Assembly: GCA_900696485.1 (NCBI GenBank)
Contig: CAADGG010000076.1
Coordinates: 1 to 53,424 of the forward strand
Direction: 5' to 3'
Length of the DNA: 53,424 nt
Source: an uncultured Pseudomonadota bacterium
GTDB lineage: Bacteria; Myxococcota_A; UBA9160; PR03
This document shows, piece by piece, positions 9,122-18,728 of the stretch. The translations under genes were made by a program, and so were the position numbers. Every line of letters starts with the position of its first letter. The stretch's first letter is position 1. The notes beneath the pieces were generated by a model. That model was not told the DNA's origin. It worked only from the letters and a program-made list of their open reading frames with translations, and ran no database searches.

Positions 9122-9511
9122 CTAGAGCCTGGCGATCGCGTCGATCTCGACGCGCGCGCCGGCCGGGAGCCGGCCGGCCTGGATCGTCGTGCGCGCCGGC
9201 TTCGGGTCGGCGACGAACCAGCGCTGGTAGATCTCGTTCAGCGACGGGGCATCCGCGAGGTCGGCGAGGAACACGGTGGTCTTCACGACGCGTGCGAGGG
9301 ACGTGCCGGCGGCCTCCAGCACCGCGGAGAGGTTGGCGAACACGCGCTCGGCCTGGGCTTCGAACGGGCCGTCGAGCATCGTTCCAGTCTCCGGGTCGAG
9401 CGGAATCTGGCCGGCGCAGAACACGAAGCCGCCGGCTTCGATGGCCTGCGCGTACGGTCCCACCGGCCTCGGCGCGGCGGCGCTGCGGATCTCACGAAGC
9501 GCATCGGACAC
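9122..9511 (-). CDS. RidA/YjgF family enamine/imine deaminase
   Basis: A 129-residue protein with the RidA fold. RidA hydrolyses reactive 2-aminoacrylate-type enamines made by PLP enzymes. Visible signatures are GPYAQAIEAGGFVFCAGQIP, the central VVKTTVFLADL and the C-terminal ARTTIQAGRLPAGARVEIDA. The last contains the Arg that binds the carboxylate in active members (PARxxxxxxRLP), so this is likely an active deaminase rather than a divergent member. The start is GTG 9509-9511, with GGAGGAG 7 bases upstream. It lies 24 bp downstream of the phosphatase gene on the same strand and is probably co-transcribed. Confidence 0.94.
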   Translation of the reverse strand: MSDALREIRSAAAPRPVGPYAQAIEAGGFVFCAGQIPLDPETGTMLDGPFEAQAERVFANLSAVLEAAGTSLARVVKTTVFLADLADAPSLNEIYQRWFVADPKPARTTIQAGRLPAGARVEIDAIARL

Positions 9512-9535
9512 GAGCAGCTCCTCCCGGCCCTGGGC

Positions 9536-10207
9536 TCAGAGGCCCGGAGCGTCGAGCTTGAACGGATCGTGGAACGTCGCATTCACGGCACGGACCCAGG
9601 GGTGTCCGCTGCCGATGAACTCGACGATGTTCACGCACGCGAAGTTCTGCTCGAGCGCGATCGCGCGCAGCGCCGGCATGCCGAGCCAGCGTCCCAACAG
9701 GAAGCGATTGAGGCCGCCGTGGGCGACGACGAGCAACGGACCGGACGACCGCTCGAGGGCGTCGCGGAGTTCCGCGAGCGCCGTGTCGACGATCTCGCCG
9801 AGCGAGCGTCCGCAGTCGAGCCGGACCTCGTGTTCGCCCTTCTCGGACAGCTCGCGAATCAGCGCCAGGTAGCGGCGCGCTACATCGCCCATCGTGCCGC
9901 CTTCCGGCGGATGCACCTCGAGTTCCTTGATCGAGTCGAGCGTTCCGACCGCCAGCCGGTGCGGCTCGCTGACGATCTGCGCGGTCTCCTGGGCGCGTCG
10001 ATACGGGGACGCGTAGGCGGCCTCGATCGGCAGTCCCGCCATCCAGCGCGCCACCTCGCCGAGTCGCTCGCGGCCGCGCGGCGTCAGCGGCAGCCGGGGA
10101 TTGTCTTCGCGTCCCGGAACCCGCGTGTCGGGGTGCGGCTCGTACGTCTCGCCGTGTCGCATCAGGAACAGGCGCCGGCCGCTCGGCCAGCGAAGCGGGG
10201 TACTCAT
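9536..10207 (-). CDS. Histidine phosphatase superfamily protein (phosphoglycerate mutase-like)
   Basis: A 223-residue member of the His phosphatase family. The RHG motif is in LFLMRHGETYEP near the N-terminus, with the phosphorylated His. ASPYRRAQETA supplies the second Arg, and VVAHGGLNRFLLGRWLG supplies the second catalytic His. An acid/base Glu is plausible in SIKELEVHPPEGG. The family includes cofactor-dependent mutases and many broad phosphatases; the lack of mutase-specific insertions favours a phosphatase (inference). ATG 10207 was picked because the RHG motif normally lies within about 15 residues of the start. Downstream is ridA. Confidence 0.9.
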   Translation of the reverse strand: MSTPLRWPSGRRLFLMRHGETYEPHPDTRVPGREDNPRLPLTPRGRERLGEVARWMAGLPIEAAYASPYRRAQETAQIVSEPHRLAVGTLDSIKELEVHPPEGGTMGDVARRYLALIRELSEKGEHEVRLDCGRSLGEIVDTALAELRDALERSSGPLLVVAHGGLNRFLLGRWLGMPALRAIALEQNFACVNIVEFIGSGHPWVRAVNATFHDPFKLDAPGL

Positions 10208-10295
10208 GTCGCCGCCCGCGTTCCGGTGTCCTGCGCACCAGGATCTTGCCGGCGAGGCCCTTGCCGGCGACGCCCGCGCATCGAAGACCGGTGCA

Positions 10296-10553
10296 TCAAG
10301 GCTCGGAGCCTTCCTCACCGTCGAGCAGCCGCTCTTCCAGCACGCGGATCAGGTAGCCCATCAACAGCAGGTTCGGCAGCCGCTGGAGCACGGCGCCTTC
10401 GATGCTGGCGGCGCGGCCGAAATCATCGCCGTACTTCCGGAAGAAGTCGAGCGTGCCGATCGGCACGTTCTTGGCGAGCACCTCGTTGATCTCCTCGACC
10501 TCGAGTTCACCGAACAGGTCGGCGAACTCCCACGCGAGTTCCGAGTGGTCCAT
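10296..10553 (-). CDS. Small acidic protein of unknown function
   Basis: An 85-residue protein starting MDHSELAWEFADLFGELEVE. It is rich in Asp, Glu and Leu, with no signal peptide or TM segment, and is probably helical. I do not recognise the family. ATG 10553 has GGAG about 11 bases upstream, and the codon pattern is like neighbouring genes. It lies 88 bp upstream of the phosphatase gene on the same strand. Upstream on the genome is a run of nine C's (about 10620). Confidence 0.6.
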   Translation of the reverse strand: MDHSELAWEFADLFGELEVEEINEVLAKNVPIGTLDFFRKYGDDFGRAASIEGAVLQRLPNLLLMGYLIRVLEERLLDGEEGSEP

Positions 10554-10813
10554 CGAGGGGAGGGTCTCCGGCGGAAGGAGTCGCGGGACGCGGCTCGAAC
10601 GGGGGCGATCGTGACAGCGGCCCCCCCCCTTGTCAACGAAATCATCACCGGTCTCGGGACGAGAAAGTGCAGCAATCGCGAGGGTCTGCGGGCATATCGC
10701 GCATTCGCCGCCGGCAGCCGGAGGCCGCTCGGCCGCGCCGCGACTGCGCAATTCCTTGCAGGGTTCCGGCCCGCCGGCGCGATCGCATGCTGGCCCGCTC
10801 TGGCGACCGGACG

Positions 10814-11347
10814 CTAGAGCGCGCGCTCCTCGGCTGGCGCACCGGGCTCGCGGCTCGCGTCATCGAACAGCGCTTCGCGGACCAACAGCGGCGCATCGAA
10901 GCGCAACGCCAGCGCGATCGCGTCGCTCGGGCGCGCGTCCACCTCGCGGCGCTGCCCGTGGGCCGAGACCAGGATCCGCGCGTAGTACGTGCCGTCGCGA
11001 AGCTCGGTCACGACCACCCGCTCGATCGCGCCGTCGAGGCTTTCGATCAGGCGTTTGGCGAGGTCGTGCGCGTTGGGGCGCGGCGGATGCAGACGTTCGA
11101 TCTCCGACGCGATCGAGCGCGCCTCGGCAACACCGATCCAGATCGGGAGCGCCCGCCCTCCATCCTGCTCCTCGAGGATGACCACCGGGGAGCCGGTCCG
11201 ATCGACCGCGACGCCTGAAACCCGCACGACGATGTCCTCGATGGCTTCCGGCGCGGGCGCGCCGCAGGCGAGGCCGAGTCCGAGCGCAACGAGGGTCGCC
11301 AGCACCTGGGCGCGGGAAGCGGACGGGACGCGATGCGGTCGGGCCAT
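10814..11347 (-). CDS. Bifunctional nuclease family (DUF151) protein with export signal
   Basis: A 177-residue protein. The N-terminus has a hydrophobic segment ([15 protein letters not shown]) with a Cys that could be a lipoprotein acylation site, though the lipobox GLAC is not ideal. The rest is a DUF151 domain: [20 protein letters not shown], then the E-I and H-D-L residues, and [20 protein letters not shown] near the C-terminus. Some members show DNase and RNase activity; others act in regulation. A secreted lipoprotein form would be unusual for a nuclease acting in the cytosol. ATG 11347 has GAGGGG 5 bases upstream. Confidence 0.88.
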   Translation of the reverse strand: MARPHRVPSASRAQVLATLVALGLGLACGAPAPEAIEDIVVRVSGVAVDRTGSPVVILEEQDGGRALPIWIGVAEARSIASEIERLHPPRPNAHDLAKRLIESLDGAIERVVVTELRDGTYYARILVSAHGQRREVDARPSDAIALALRFDAPLLVREALFDDASREPGAPAEERAL

Positions 11348-11413
11348 GGAGCCCCTCGCCGGACGCTGGGGAGACCCCGATGCTACCCGAGCGACGCGCA
11401 AGGTCGAGGACGG

Positions 11414-11494
11414 CGAGCGACGAGCCGGTTCACGGGCCGGCGAGCGACGAGCCGGTTCGCAGGCCGGCGAGCGACGAGCCGGTTCATAGGCCGG
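11414..11494. repeat. Three 27-bp tandem repeats
   Basis: Three copies of a 27-base unit beginning CGAGCGACGAGCCGGTTC lie at 11414, 11441 and 11468, differing at a few bases between TTC and GGCCGG. The period is divisible by three. The tract lies between the DUF151 gene start and tRNA-Pro and overlaps no gene I can support. It lacks CRISPR spacing. Confidence 0.9.
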
Positions 11495-11545
11495 GCGCGA
11501 GGCGGGTCGAGCCGGCGGCCGGACCGGAAGCAGAGCGCCGGGCGT

Positions 11546-11578
11546 GGTCTCCCGCTCCCCGGTCGGGAGCGGGAGACC
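11546..11578. terminator. Strong hairpin (14-bp stem) with no U tract
   Basis: GGTCTCCCGCTCCC (11546-11559) is followed by a 5-base loop and its exact complement (11565-11578). It lies about 145 bp past the 3' end of tRNA-Pro on the minus strand, so it could end that transcript. The absence of a T run makes intrinsic termination uncertain. Confidence 0.5.
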
Positions 11579-11721
11579 AGCCCGGCGTCGTGCTCCGCTG
11601 CCAGCGCCCAGCAGCCTTCGAGACGGAATCCCGAGATCTCCGGGACGATTCTCTGGGGCGATTCTCTCGGACGTCTGTTTCGGACGTCTGTCTCGAACGA
11701 CTCTCTGGGACGGCTGGATGG

Positions 11722-11798
<77 letters not shown>

Positions 11799-11935
11799 GC
11801 AATCAGCGGAGGCGGCAGTATGCCGTCCGCTCCGCTCGGCGCCAACTCTCGGTGCGCCAGCGGAGCGGATCCGGGTCGCCGGTGACGGCGGATGCCGGCG
11901 GCCGGCCTACAGTGCGCGCCGAGGCGCGGAACGCC

Positions 11936-14335
11936 GTGCGGAGGGAGAGGCTGGGAACCGAGGCGGCAGATCAGGCGGCGTGGCTGGCGCTCGCCGCAGG
12001 GGTGGCGCTGCTTGCGCTCGGAGCGCTGCTCGCGCGGCGGCCGGCCGCGATCGCCGGACACCCCGCCGTCGTGCTCGGGATCCTGCTGGCCGTGACGTTC
12101 GGGGCCGGCGCCGCCTTGCTGCGGCTCGAGCCGCCGGGCCTGCGCGTGCGCCTCGATCCGTCGACCGAGCCGCTGTTGCCGCGGGAGGATCCCAGCCGCG
12201 CGCGCTACGAGCGCGCCGTCCTCGAGTTCGGCGACGACGAACTGTACGCCGTCGTGATGGAGACGACGGCGGGCGTGTTCACGCAGCCGAACCTGACGAC
12301 GCTGAAGCGTCTGCACGACGACATCGCTCGGCTCCCGGGCGTGCGGCGCGTCCAGAGTCTGGCCGACGTCGTTTCGTTCCGGTTCGTCGCGGAAGAGGAC
12401 TGGATCGAGGTCGGCCGGCTCTTCGATCGCGTCCCGGAAACTCCTGCCGGGCTGGCCGCGCTGCGCGAGCGTGCGCTCCGGGATCCGTTGATGCGTCGGA
12501 CGGTGGTCTCCGAAGACGGGCGTTCGGCCGGTCTGTCGGTCCGCTTCCACGAGATGACGGACGCCGAGTTCCTGGCGGCCGGGCTCGACGAGCGCATCGA
12601 GGCGCTGTTGGCCGCGCGGGAGCAGCCCGGGCTTCGCTTCCACGTGTCGGGGCGCCCGCATCTGAAGGTCTCCGTATACCGCGGCATGGTGCGAGATCTG
12701 CGCGTGCTGATCCCGCTCGCCGTCCTGGTTCTCGCCGGGGTGCTGGTGCTGGCGAGCGGCTCGCGACGCGGCGTCGGGTTGCCGATCGGTGCGGCCGTCG
12801 TGGCCGTGCTGTGGACGCACGCGACGATGGCCGCGCTCGATGTCCCGATCACGATCCTCTCGTCGATGCTCGCGCCGCAGCTACTCGCGATCGCCAGCGT
12901 CTATGGCGTGCATCTGCTGTCGCACTACGACGCCGAGCGCGGCCACGGCACGGCGCGCGAGGTGGCGGCGCGGACGCTCCGGCAGATGCGGCTTCCGGTG
13001 CTGATCTCCGGTCTCACGACGCAGGCCGGCTTCGCGGCGATCTGCCTCACCGAGGTGCCGGCCGTGCGGGCGATGGGTGCGTTCTCGGTCTTCGGGACCG
13101 GCTGCATCACGCTGTTGACGCTGGCGGGTCTGCCGGCCGTCCTGGCGCTGCTGCCGCCGCGCCGCGAGCTCGCGGCTCTGCCGAAGACGGTGATGCGGAT
13201 CAGTGAACGCTTCACGCTCGCCATCGACGCGACGCTCGGCGCGTTGCACGCGCTCGCCGTGCGTCGAGATGGCGTGGTGATCCTGGCGGCGGGACTCGCC
13301 GCCGCCGTGGCGGGTTGGGCGATTCCGCGCATCGTCGTCGATACGGACTACGTCTCGTTCTTCGATGCGGAAGATCCCGTGCGGCGCGACTTCGACGCGG
13401 TGAACCGACTGCTCGCCGGCGCCATTCCGATCTATGTGATCCTGGACGGCGGCGCGCCGGCCGCCTTCCGGGATCCGGCGGCGCTGCGCAGCGTCGAAGC
13501 GCTGCAGGCCCGGCTCGGCCGCATCGACGGAGTCACCCACAGCGCGTCGATCGCCGATACCTTGCGTGTCCTCAATCGCGCGGTCGAACGCGATGATCCC
13601 GCCGAACAGCGCATTCCCGAGACCTCGGCCGGCGTGATGGAGCTGCTCCAGCTGGCGCCGAAGGACGAGCTCGGGCGCTTCGTCAACGGCGACCAGTCTC
13701 GGGTCAACCTGGTGGTGCGCACCGGCGAGGTCGGTTCGGCCGCGATCCGCCGCCTCACGGCGGATCTGCGGGCTGCGATCCGCTCCGAGCTGCCGGAGCG
13801 CATCCGCGCCGAGCCGCTCGGCAACGCGATCCTGCTGGCACGCAGCGCCGACGGGATCGCCGGCGCGCAGGGTCGTGCGATCGGCCTCGCCTCGCTGGCG
13901 ATCTTCGTGCTGGTGACGCTGGCACTGCGCTCGTGGCGGCTCGGCCTCGTCGCCCTGCTGCCAAACCTGTTTCCGGTGCTGCTGTTCTTCGGTCTGCTCG
14001 GGCTCGGCGCCGCCCCGCTCTCGCTCCCGACGAGCTTGATCGGCGCCGTGGCCCTCGGCATCGCGATCGACGACACCGTCCACTTCCTGGTCCGCTACCG
14101 CCGCGAGCGCGAAGCCGGCGCGCAGCCGGCCGAGGCATGCCGTCGGACCGGCTTCGCCGTCGGCCGCCCGATCGCCATCACTTCGCTGATGCTGTCGGCC
14201 GGCTTCGGTGTGATCGCGCTGTCGAGCTTCGCCACCCTGCAGGAGTTCGGAGTGCTGTTCGCGCTGACGATCGGCCTGTGCCTGGTCGCCGACCTCCTGC
14301 TGCTGCCGGCTCTGCTCGTGAGGCTGCGGATCTAG
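11936..14335 (+). CDS. RND/MMPL-family exporter
   Basis: A roughly 800-residue inner-membrane transporter made of two similar halves. Each half has a TM helix, a periplasmic domain (one about residues 45-240, the other after [15 protein letters not shown]) and a bundle of TM helices. Segments such as [21 protein letters not shown] and the GxxxD-like [20 protein letters not shown] are typical of MMPL/SSD proteins, and VSFFDAEDP is common in the hydrophobe-exporter branch. A LolA-like periplasmic protein is encoded convergently next door, a common pairing, so lipid or hopanoid-like cargo to the outer membrane is a reasonable inference. The start is uncertain: GTG 11936 was chosen, and GTG 11912 or CTG 11951 are alternatives. 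Confidence 0.88.
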   Translation: MRRERLGTEAADQAAWLALAAGVALLALGALLARRPAAIAGHPAVVLGILLAVTFGAGAALLRLEPPGLRVRLDPSTEPLLPREDPSRARYERAVLEFGDDELYAVVMETTAGVFTQPNLTTLKRLHDDIARLPGVRRVQSLADVVSFRFVAEEDWIEVGRLFDRVPETPAGLAALRERALRDPLMRRTVVSEDGRSAGLSVRFHEMTDAEFLAAGLDERIEALLAAREQPGLRFHVSGRPHLKVSVYRGMVRDLRVLIPLAVLVLAGVLVLASGSRRGVGLPIGAAVVAVLWTHATMAALDVPITILSSMLAPQLLAIASVYGVHLLSHYDAERGHGTAREVAARTLRQMRLPVLISGLTTQAGFAAICLTEVPAVRAMGAFSVFGTGCITLLTLAGLPAVLALLPPRRELAALPKTVMRISERFTLAIDATLGALHALAVRRDGVVILAAGLAAAVAGWAIPRIVVDTDYVSFFDAEDPVRRDFDAVNRLLAGAIPIYVILDGGAPAAFRDPAALRSVEALQARLGRIDGVTHSASIADTLRVLNRAVERDDPAEQRIPETSAGVMELLQLAPKDELGRFVNGDQSRVNLVVRTGEVGSAAIRRLTADLRAAIRSELPERIRAEPLGNAILLARSADGIAGAQGRAIGLASLAIFVLVTLALRSWRLGLVALLPNLFPVLLFFGLLGLGAAPLSLPTSLIGAVALGIAIDDTVHFLVRYRREREAGAQPAEACRRTGFAVGRPIAITSLMLSAGFGVIALSSFATLQEFGVLFALTIGLCLVADLLLLPALLVRLRI

Positions 14336-14369
14336 CGCAGCCCGAGTGCGCCGGGCGTGCCGAGCGCCC

Positions 14370-15227
14370 TCAGTGCGACTCGAGTCGCCGTGGGTCGAAC
14401 TCGGCATCCGGCATCGGCGGATTGCCGGTCATGGTCTCGACGTGCAAGATGGTGTAGCCGCCGGTCAGGAGGTGGCGCATCTCGGCGCGCATCGGCACCC
14501 AGATGCCGTCGATCCTCTCGACCTCCGCGGCCGGGGCTTTCAGTTCCTTGACCTCCACGCCGGCGCTGCTCCAGTACCGCGTATGCAGCACCACCATCCG
14601 CTCGCGATCGATGCGGCTCACGAAGCGCGAGTACTCGGACTCGCTCTCGGGCCGAGGCGTGATCTCGACGACGTAGCACTCGCGCCCGTCCCAGGTCTCG
14701 TCGGCGAGCCGCCGGTAGTCGGCGTCCTCGACCTCGCGGGGCACGACGTCCTCGAAGCTGAAGTCGGTCCCCATCACGGCCTCGCCGCGCAATCGGACGC
14801 GGCGGACCCGGCGGCGACTGGCGAGATACACGAACTGGTCGTCGGCTCGGTCGCGGTTGTGCACGATGAGATAGCCCGAGAAGCGCAGGTCGAACGGGTG
14901 CGTGTAGAGGATCCGGGTCTTCGACAGCACGCCCCGGCGCGGCGCGCCGGTCTCGTCGCGGAAGCTCTTCCACAACACGGTCATCCGGGATTCCTGTTCG
15001 TTGCCGCCACGGTCGCCGGAGACGAGCCGGACCGTCTGCTCGGACGCCTCGAAGCGGTTGGCGAGCAGGCGGTCGTAGATGTCGCGGCCACTGAGTCCGT
15101 CCTCGTGCGCCGACTCCGATCCCGTGTCCCCGAGCGCCCGCGCCGGGCCGGCGGAGGCCAGCACGCCCGGAAGGCAGACGGTCAGGATCGACAGCAGCAG
15201 GGCGCCGGCGGGCAGCGGGAGCAACAT
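14370..15227 (-). CDS. Outer-membrane lipoprotein-sorting (LolA-like) protein
   Basis: A 285-residue periplasmic protein with a signal peptide (MLLPLPAGALLLSILTVCLP, then ASAGPARA). The body is the LolA-like beta fold seen in proteins that accompany MMPL/RND exporters: a DLRFSGYLIVHNRDRADDQF strand, then ASRRRVRRVRLRGEAVMGTD, FSFEDVVPREVEDADYRRLA and RMVVLHTRYWSSAGVEVKEL. These proteins are thought to carry lipid across the periplasm. Convergent with the exporter, 34 bp between stops. ATG 15227 was chosen; a GTG at 15248 adds seven residues. Confidence 0.85.
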   Translation of the reverse strand: MLLPLPAGALLLSILTVCLPGVLASAGPARALGDTGSESAHEDGLSGRDIYDRLLANRFEASEQTVRLVSGDRGGNEQESRMTVLWKSFRDETGAPRRGVLSKTRILYTHPFDLRFSGYLIVHNRDRADDQFVYLASRRRVRRVRLRGEAVMGTDFSFEDVVPREVEDADYRRLADETWDGRECYVVEITPRPESESEYSRFVSRIDRERMVVLHTRYWSSAGVEVKELKAPAAEVERIDGIWVPMRAEMRHLLTGGYTILHVETMTGNPPMPDAEFDPRRLESH

Positions 15228-15386
15228 GGGAGCGTTCTCGGCGAGCACGGGCCGCGACTCTACCGCAGCCCGGAAAGCTCCCCTTGGGGCCGCCAGCGCG
15301 GCCGGGATGGGGAGAGCCGGCGACGCTCCGGTGACGGGCCGGCGGCGAGCTGGAGCCTTCGCTCACGACACGTACCCTGACGTCCC

Positions 15387-16067
15387 ATGACCACCCGGAT
15401 CCTCGTCTGCGACGACGAACCCGACATCCTCGATCTGGTGCGGCTCAGCCTCAGTGAGGCGGGCTTCGCCGTCGAGACCGCGAGCTGCGGGCAGGAGGCG
15501 CTCGACAAGCTGCGCCGGGCGGCGCCGGACCTCGCCGTCCTCGACCTCATGCTGCCGGACATGTCCGGCACCGAGGTCTGCCGCTTCATCCGCACCCGGC
15601 CCGAGCTGGCGGACGTGCTGGTGCTGATGTTGACCGCGAAGGGGGAGGAGGTCGACCGCATCGTCGGCTTCGAGCTCGGCGCCGATGATTACGTGACCAA
15701 GCCCTTCAGCCCCCGCGAGCTGGTGTTGCGCGTGCGCGCGTTGCTGCGCCGGCGCGCCGGCGCCGGAGGGGAGCGCAACCTGCTGGAACGCGACGCAGTC
15801 CGCGTGGATCTCGACCGGCACCGCTGCTTCGTCGAGGGCGAGGAGGTCGGACTCACCGCCAAGGAGTTCCAGCTCCTCTCTACGCTGATGCGCCGGCCCG
15901 GTCGCGTGCTGACGCGCGAACGCCTGCTGGAGGAGATCTGGGGCTCGGACGTCACCGTCACGATGCGCACCATCGATACCCATTTGAAGCGCCTGCGCGA
16001 GAAGCTCGGCAAGGGCGGGGACCTGATCGAGACGGTGCGCGGTGTCGGCTACCGCTTCACGGAGTAA
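15387..16067 (+). CDS. phoB: Phosphate regulon response regulator PhoB
   Basis: A 226-residue OmpR/PhoB-type regulator. The receiver domain (1-120) has the acidic pair D9-D10, phosphoacceptor D53 in AVLDLMLPD, the Thr in MLTAKGEE and Lys in YVTKPFSP. The C-terminal winged helix (about 130-226) ends TIDTHLKRLREKLGKGGDLI and GVGYRF. Its position directly before phoR and pstSCAB identifies it as PhoB. Phosphorylated PhoB would activate the pst promoter. ATG 15387 lies 27 bp ahead of the phoR frame. Confidence 0.96.
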   Translation: MTTRILVCDDEPDILDLVRLSLSEAGFAVETASCGQEALDKLRRAAPDLAVLDLMLPDMSGTEVCRFIRTRPELADVLVLMLTAKGEEVDRIVGFELGADDYVTKPFSPRELVLRVRALLRRRAGAGGERNLLERDAVRVDLDRHRCFVEGEEVGLTAKEFQLLSTLMRRPGRVLTRERLLEEIWGSDVTVTMRTIDTHLKRLREKLGKGGDLIETVRGVGYRFTE

Positions 16068-16094
16068 GCTCGCGCCGGAAGGAGCCCCGCCTCC

Positions 16095-17513
16095 GTGACC
16101 GGCCTGCGCCCGACCGGCTTTCGCCTGACGCTGCTGGCGGCGCTCGTCGCCGTCGCGGGCGCCTCGGCGCTGGCCGCCAGCGCCAGCGGTGCGCCGGCGC
16201 GCGCCGTCGGACTGGCGGCGCTCGCCGGGCTGGGCGCCGCGCTGCTCGGCCGGGGCTGGTTGTCGCGGCTGTTGGCCGAGCCCGTCCTGGCCTTGCGCCG
16301 CTTCGCCGACGCGCAGCGGGCCGGACGACTCGAGGCCCGGCTCCCCGGCACGTGGATCGGGGAGTTCCGCCCGGTCGCGAATGCCCTCAACGAGATGGCC
16401 GACACGCTCGAGAGTCGGCTGCGGAGCAGCGATGCGCGCCGCAGTCGGCTCGAGGCCGTGATCGAGGCGATGGAAGAGGCGGTGCTGGTCGTCGACGCCG
16501 ACGAGCGCGTCGTGCTGGCGAATCCGCGCCTACGAGAGCTGTTCGCGTCCCCGAGCGCCGCGGCGCCGCCGGAGGGCCGCTCGCTGCTCGAGGAGATCCG
16601 TCACGCCGAGGTGGTCGACACGCTCCGGGCGGCGCTACGCAAGGGAGAGACGCAGTTGCGCGAGGCCGCCGTCGGGACGACGGCGGAGCGGCGCGTGCGC
16701 TTCCAGGTGGCGCCGTTCGCGCAGCCCGATGGCTCGACCGGCGCCGTCGCCGTCTTCCACGACGTCACGGATCTCCGGCGCGTCGAGTCGATCCGGCGCG
16801 ATTTCGTGGCCAATGCGTCGCACGAGCTGAAGACACCGCTGACGTCGATTCGCGGCTATGCCGAGCGGCTCGCCGACATGACGCTGCCGGACCACGCCGT
16901 CTCCGCCGTCGACGCGATCGTCGTCAATGCGCGGCGCCTGCAGACGCTGGTCGAGGATCTCCTCGAGCTGTCGCAGATCGAGAGCGGGAGCGTGCCGCTG
17001 CGACCGGAGCCGGTGGATCTGGCCGAACTGGCGCGCCGCCTGATCCGGGACCTCGAGCCGCGGCTGCGCGCCGGCGAACTCACGCTCGCGGTCGAGACGC
17101 CGACCGACGCACGGGTGTGGGCGGATCGCCGCGCCGTCGAGCAGGTGCTCGGCAATCTGCTCGACAACGCGATCAAGTACACGCCGAGCGGGGGTCGGAT
17201 CGCGGTGTCCGTGGAGCCCGGTCTCGGCCGGCGTCTGCGGGTGTCCGTGACGGACACCGGGATCGGGATTCCGCGCAAGGATCTGCCGCGGATCTTCGAG
17301 CGCTTCTATCGCGTCGACCCGGGCCGCTCGCGTGCGCTCGGCGGGACCGGCCTCGGCCTCACCATCGTGAAGCACCTGGTGCAGGCGATGGGCGGCCAAC
17401 TCGGCGTCGAGAGCGGCGTCGAGAGCGGCGTCGAGAGCCACTCCGGCCCGGGCACGCGGTTCTGGGTCGATCTGCCGAGGCCGGAGGGACCCTTCGGCCA
17501 GCTCGGCGGCTGA
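16095..17513 (+). CDS. phoR: Phosphate sensor histidine kinase PhoR
   Basis: A 472-residue membrane histidine kinase. Two hydrophobic segments (about residues 10-60) are separated by only a few residues, so there is almost no periplasmic sensor. A HAMP-like region, a PAS domain (about 115-230), the H-box ASHELKTPLTSIRG with H243, and the catalytic domain with NLLDNAIKY, DTGIGIP and GTGLGL follow. This layout, with sensing through PstSCAB-PhoU rather than an external domain, is typical of PhoR. GTG 16095 starts 27 bp after phoB. Oddity: VESG is repeated three times in the catalytic domain near residues 436-448, from a 12-bp tandem repeat at 17403-17438. Confidence 0.95.
   Translation: MTGLRPTGFRLTLLAALVAVAGASALAASASGAPARAVGLAALAGLGAALLGRGWLSRLLAEPVLALRRFADAQRAGRLEARLPGTWIGEFRPVANALNEMADTLESRLRSSDARRSRLEAVIEAMEEAVLVVDADERVVLANPRLRELFASPSAAAPPEGRSLLEEIRHAEVVDTLRAALRKGETQLREAAVGTTAERRVRFQVAPFAQPDGSTGAVAVFHDVTDLRRVESIRRDFVANASHELKTPLTSIRGYAERLADMTLPDHAVSAVDAIVVNARRLQTLVEDLLELSQIESGSVPLRPEPVDLAELARRLIRDLEPRLRAGELTLAVETPTDARVWADRRAVEQVLGNLLDNAIKYTPSGGRIAVSVEPGLGRRLRVSVTDTGIGIPRKDLPRIFERFYRVDPGRSRALGGTGLGLTIVKHLVQAMGGQLGVESGVESGVESHSGPGTRFWVDLPRPEGPFGQLGG
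17403..17438 (+). repeat. Three 12-bp in-frame tandem repeats in phoR
   Basis: GGCGTCGAGAGC occurs three times without interruption at 17403, 17415 and 17427, encoding GVES three times just after the GTGLGL ATP-lid motif. The copies are identical, which suggests recent expansion. Confidence 0.95.
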
Positions 17514-17541
17514 TGGCGGCGGCGGACCTCCGCGGCGCAGT

Positions 17542-17580
17542 CTTCACGATCTCGTCACATGGGATTCATCATTCCGTCGC
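17542..17580 (+). promoter_or_regulatory. Possible Pho box upstream of pstS
   Basis: TTCACGA (17542), CGTCACA (17552), TTCATCA (17564) and CGTCGCA (17574) form a series of similar half-sites at roughly 10-12 base intervals, resembling the repeated TGTCA-type PhoB half-sites with 11-bp period. The site lies about 95-130 bp before the pstS ATG, in the right place for PhoB activation. The match is loose. Confidence 0.3.
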
Positions 17581-17672
17581 ACCGGGTTCCGCGTCGGCGC
17601 GTAGTTTCTTCCCGGAATCCACATCGAGGCGGACCGAGAGACTGGCGAGACCGCCAGGGAGGGGACAGGCAG

Positions 17673-18719
17673 ATGTCGATCGACGGGTCCGGATGCCGCG
17701 CGGGAGTCCGCGCCATCGTTCGAGGGGTCGCCCTCGCCCTCGCCGGCGCCGCCACCGCGGAGTTCGCGATCGCCGGCGCGCCGACGCGCGCCGCCGAGAC
17801 CATCGCGATCGACGGCTCGAGCACCGTGTACCCGGTGATGGAGGCGGTCGCCGAGGAGTTCCAGGCGAAGGAGCGTGGCAAGGTCCGCGTCACCGTCGGG
17901 ATCTCCGGGACCGGCGGCGGCTTCAAGAAGTTCTGCCGCGGCGAGACGGATCTGTCGGATGCGTCGCGGCCGATCCTCGACGGGGAGATGGCGGCGTGCA
18001 AGGCGGCTGGAATCCAGTACTTCGAGCTCCCGATCGCGTACGACGCGATCACCGTCGCGGTCAGCCCCCAGAACGACTGGGTCGACGCGATCACCGTCGA
18101 GGAGCTGCGCAAGATCTGGGAACCGGCGGCCCAGGGCAAGATCCTGCGCTGGAACCAGATCCGCCCGGAGTGGCCCGACGAGCCGCTGATGCTGTTCGGC
18201 TCCGGCGCGGACTCCGGCACCTTCGACTACTTCACGGAGGCCATCGTCGGCAAGGCGAAGTCGAGCCGCGGTGACTACACCGGCAGCGAGGACGACAACG
18301 TGCTCGTGCAGGGCATCGAGAACAACAAGTACGCGATGGGCTACATCCCGTATGCGTACTATGCGCCGCACACCCACCGCATGAAGGCGCTCGCGATCGT
18401 CGCCGAGCCGGGGGCGGAAGGCGTGTTGCCGAGCATGGAGAACGTGAAGGCCGGCACCTATCAGCCGCTCGCGCGCCCGCTGTTCCTGTACGTGAGCGCG
18501 AAGTCTGCGGAGCGACCGGCCGTACAGCGCGTGATCGAGTTCATCATGACCGAAGGGCCGGCTCTGATCGAAGAGGTGAAGTACCTGGCACTGCCGCCGA
18601 ACGCCTATCCGGCCTCGCTGGCGCGCTTCCGGGCCGGCGCCACCGGCACCGTGTTCGGCGGCAAGCCGGAGGTCGGCGTCTCGCTGGAGGACCTGCTCGC
18701 CCGCGAAGCAGTGCACTAG
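17673..18719 (+). CDS. pstS: Phosphate-binding periplasmic protein PstS
   Basis: A 348-residue secreted phosphate-binding protein of the PstSCAB importer. The signal peptide spans about residues 1-40 (AIVRGVALALAGAATAEFAI, then AGAPTRAAE). The mature protein begins IAIDGSSTVYPV, the phosphate-binding SST loop, followed by SGTGGGFKKFCRGETDLSDA and SGADSGTFDYF, the other phosphate-contact loops. ATG 17673 has a purine-rich AGGGAGGGGACAGG upstream. It lies 159 bp after phoR and heads the pst transporter genes. Confidence 0.96.
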   Translation: MSIDGSGCRAGVRAIVRGVALALAGAATAEFAIAGAPTRAAETIAIDGSSTVYPVMEAVAEEFQAKERGKVRVTVGISGTGGGFKKFCRGETDLSDASRPILDGEMAACKAAGIQYFELPIAYDAITVAVSPQNDWVDAITVEELRKIWEPAAQGKILRWNQIRPEWPDEPLMLFGSGADSGTFDYFTEAIVGKAKSSRGDYTGSEDDNVLVQGIENNKYAMGYIPYAYYAPHTHRMKALAIVAEPGAEGVLPSMENVKAGTYQPLARPLFLYVSAKSAERPAVQRVIEFIMTEGPALIEEVKYLALPPNAYPASLARFRAGATGTVFGGKPEVGVSLEDLLAREAVH

Positions 18720-18728
18720 GCTCCCCGC

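Noticed and set aside
14346..15380. A 344-codon plus-strand frame
   Set aside because: It is antisense to the LolA-like gene and has no domain; the minus-strand reading has a signal peptide and family motifs.
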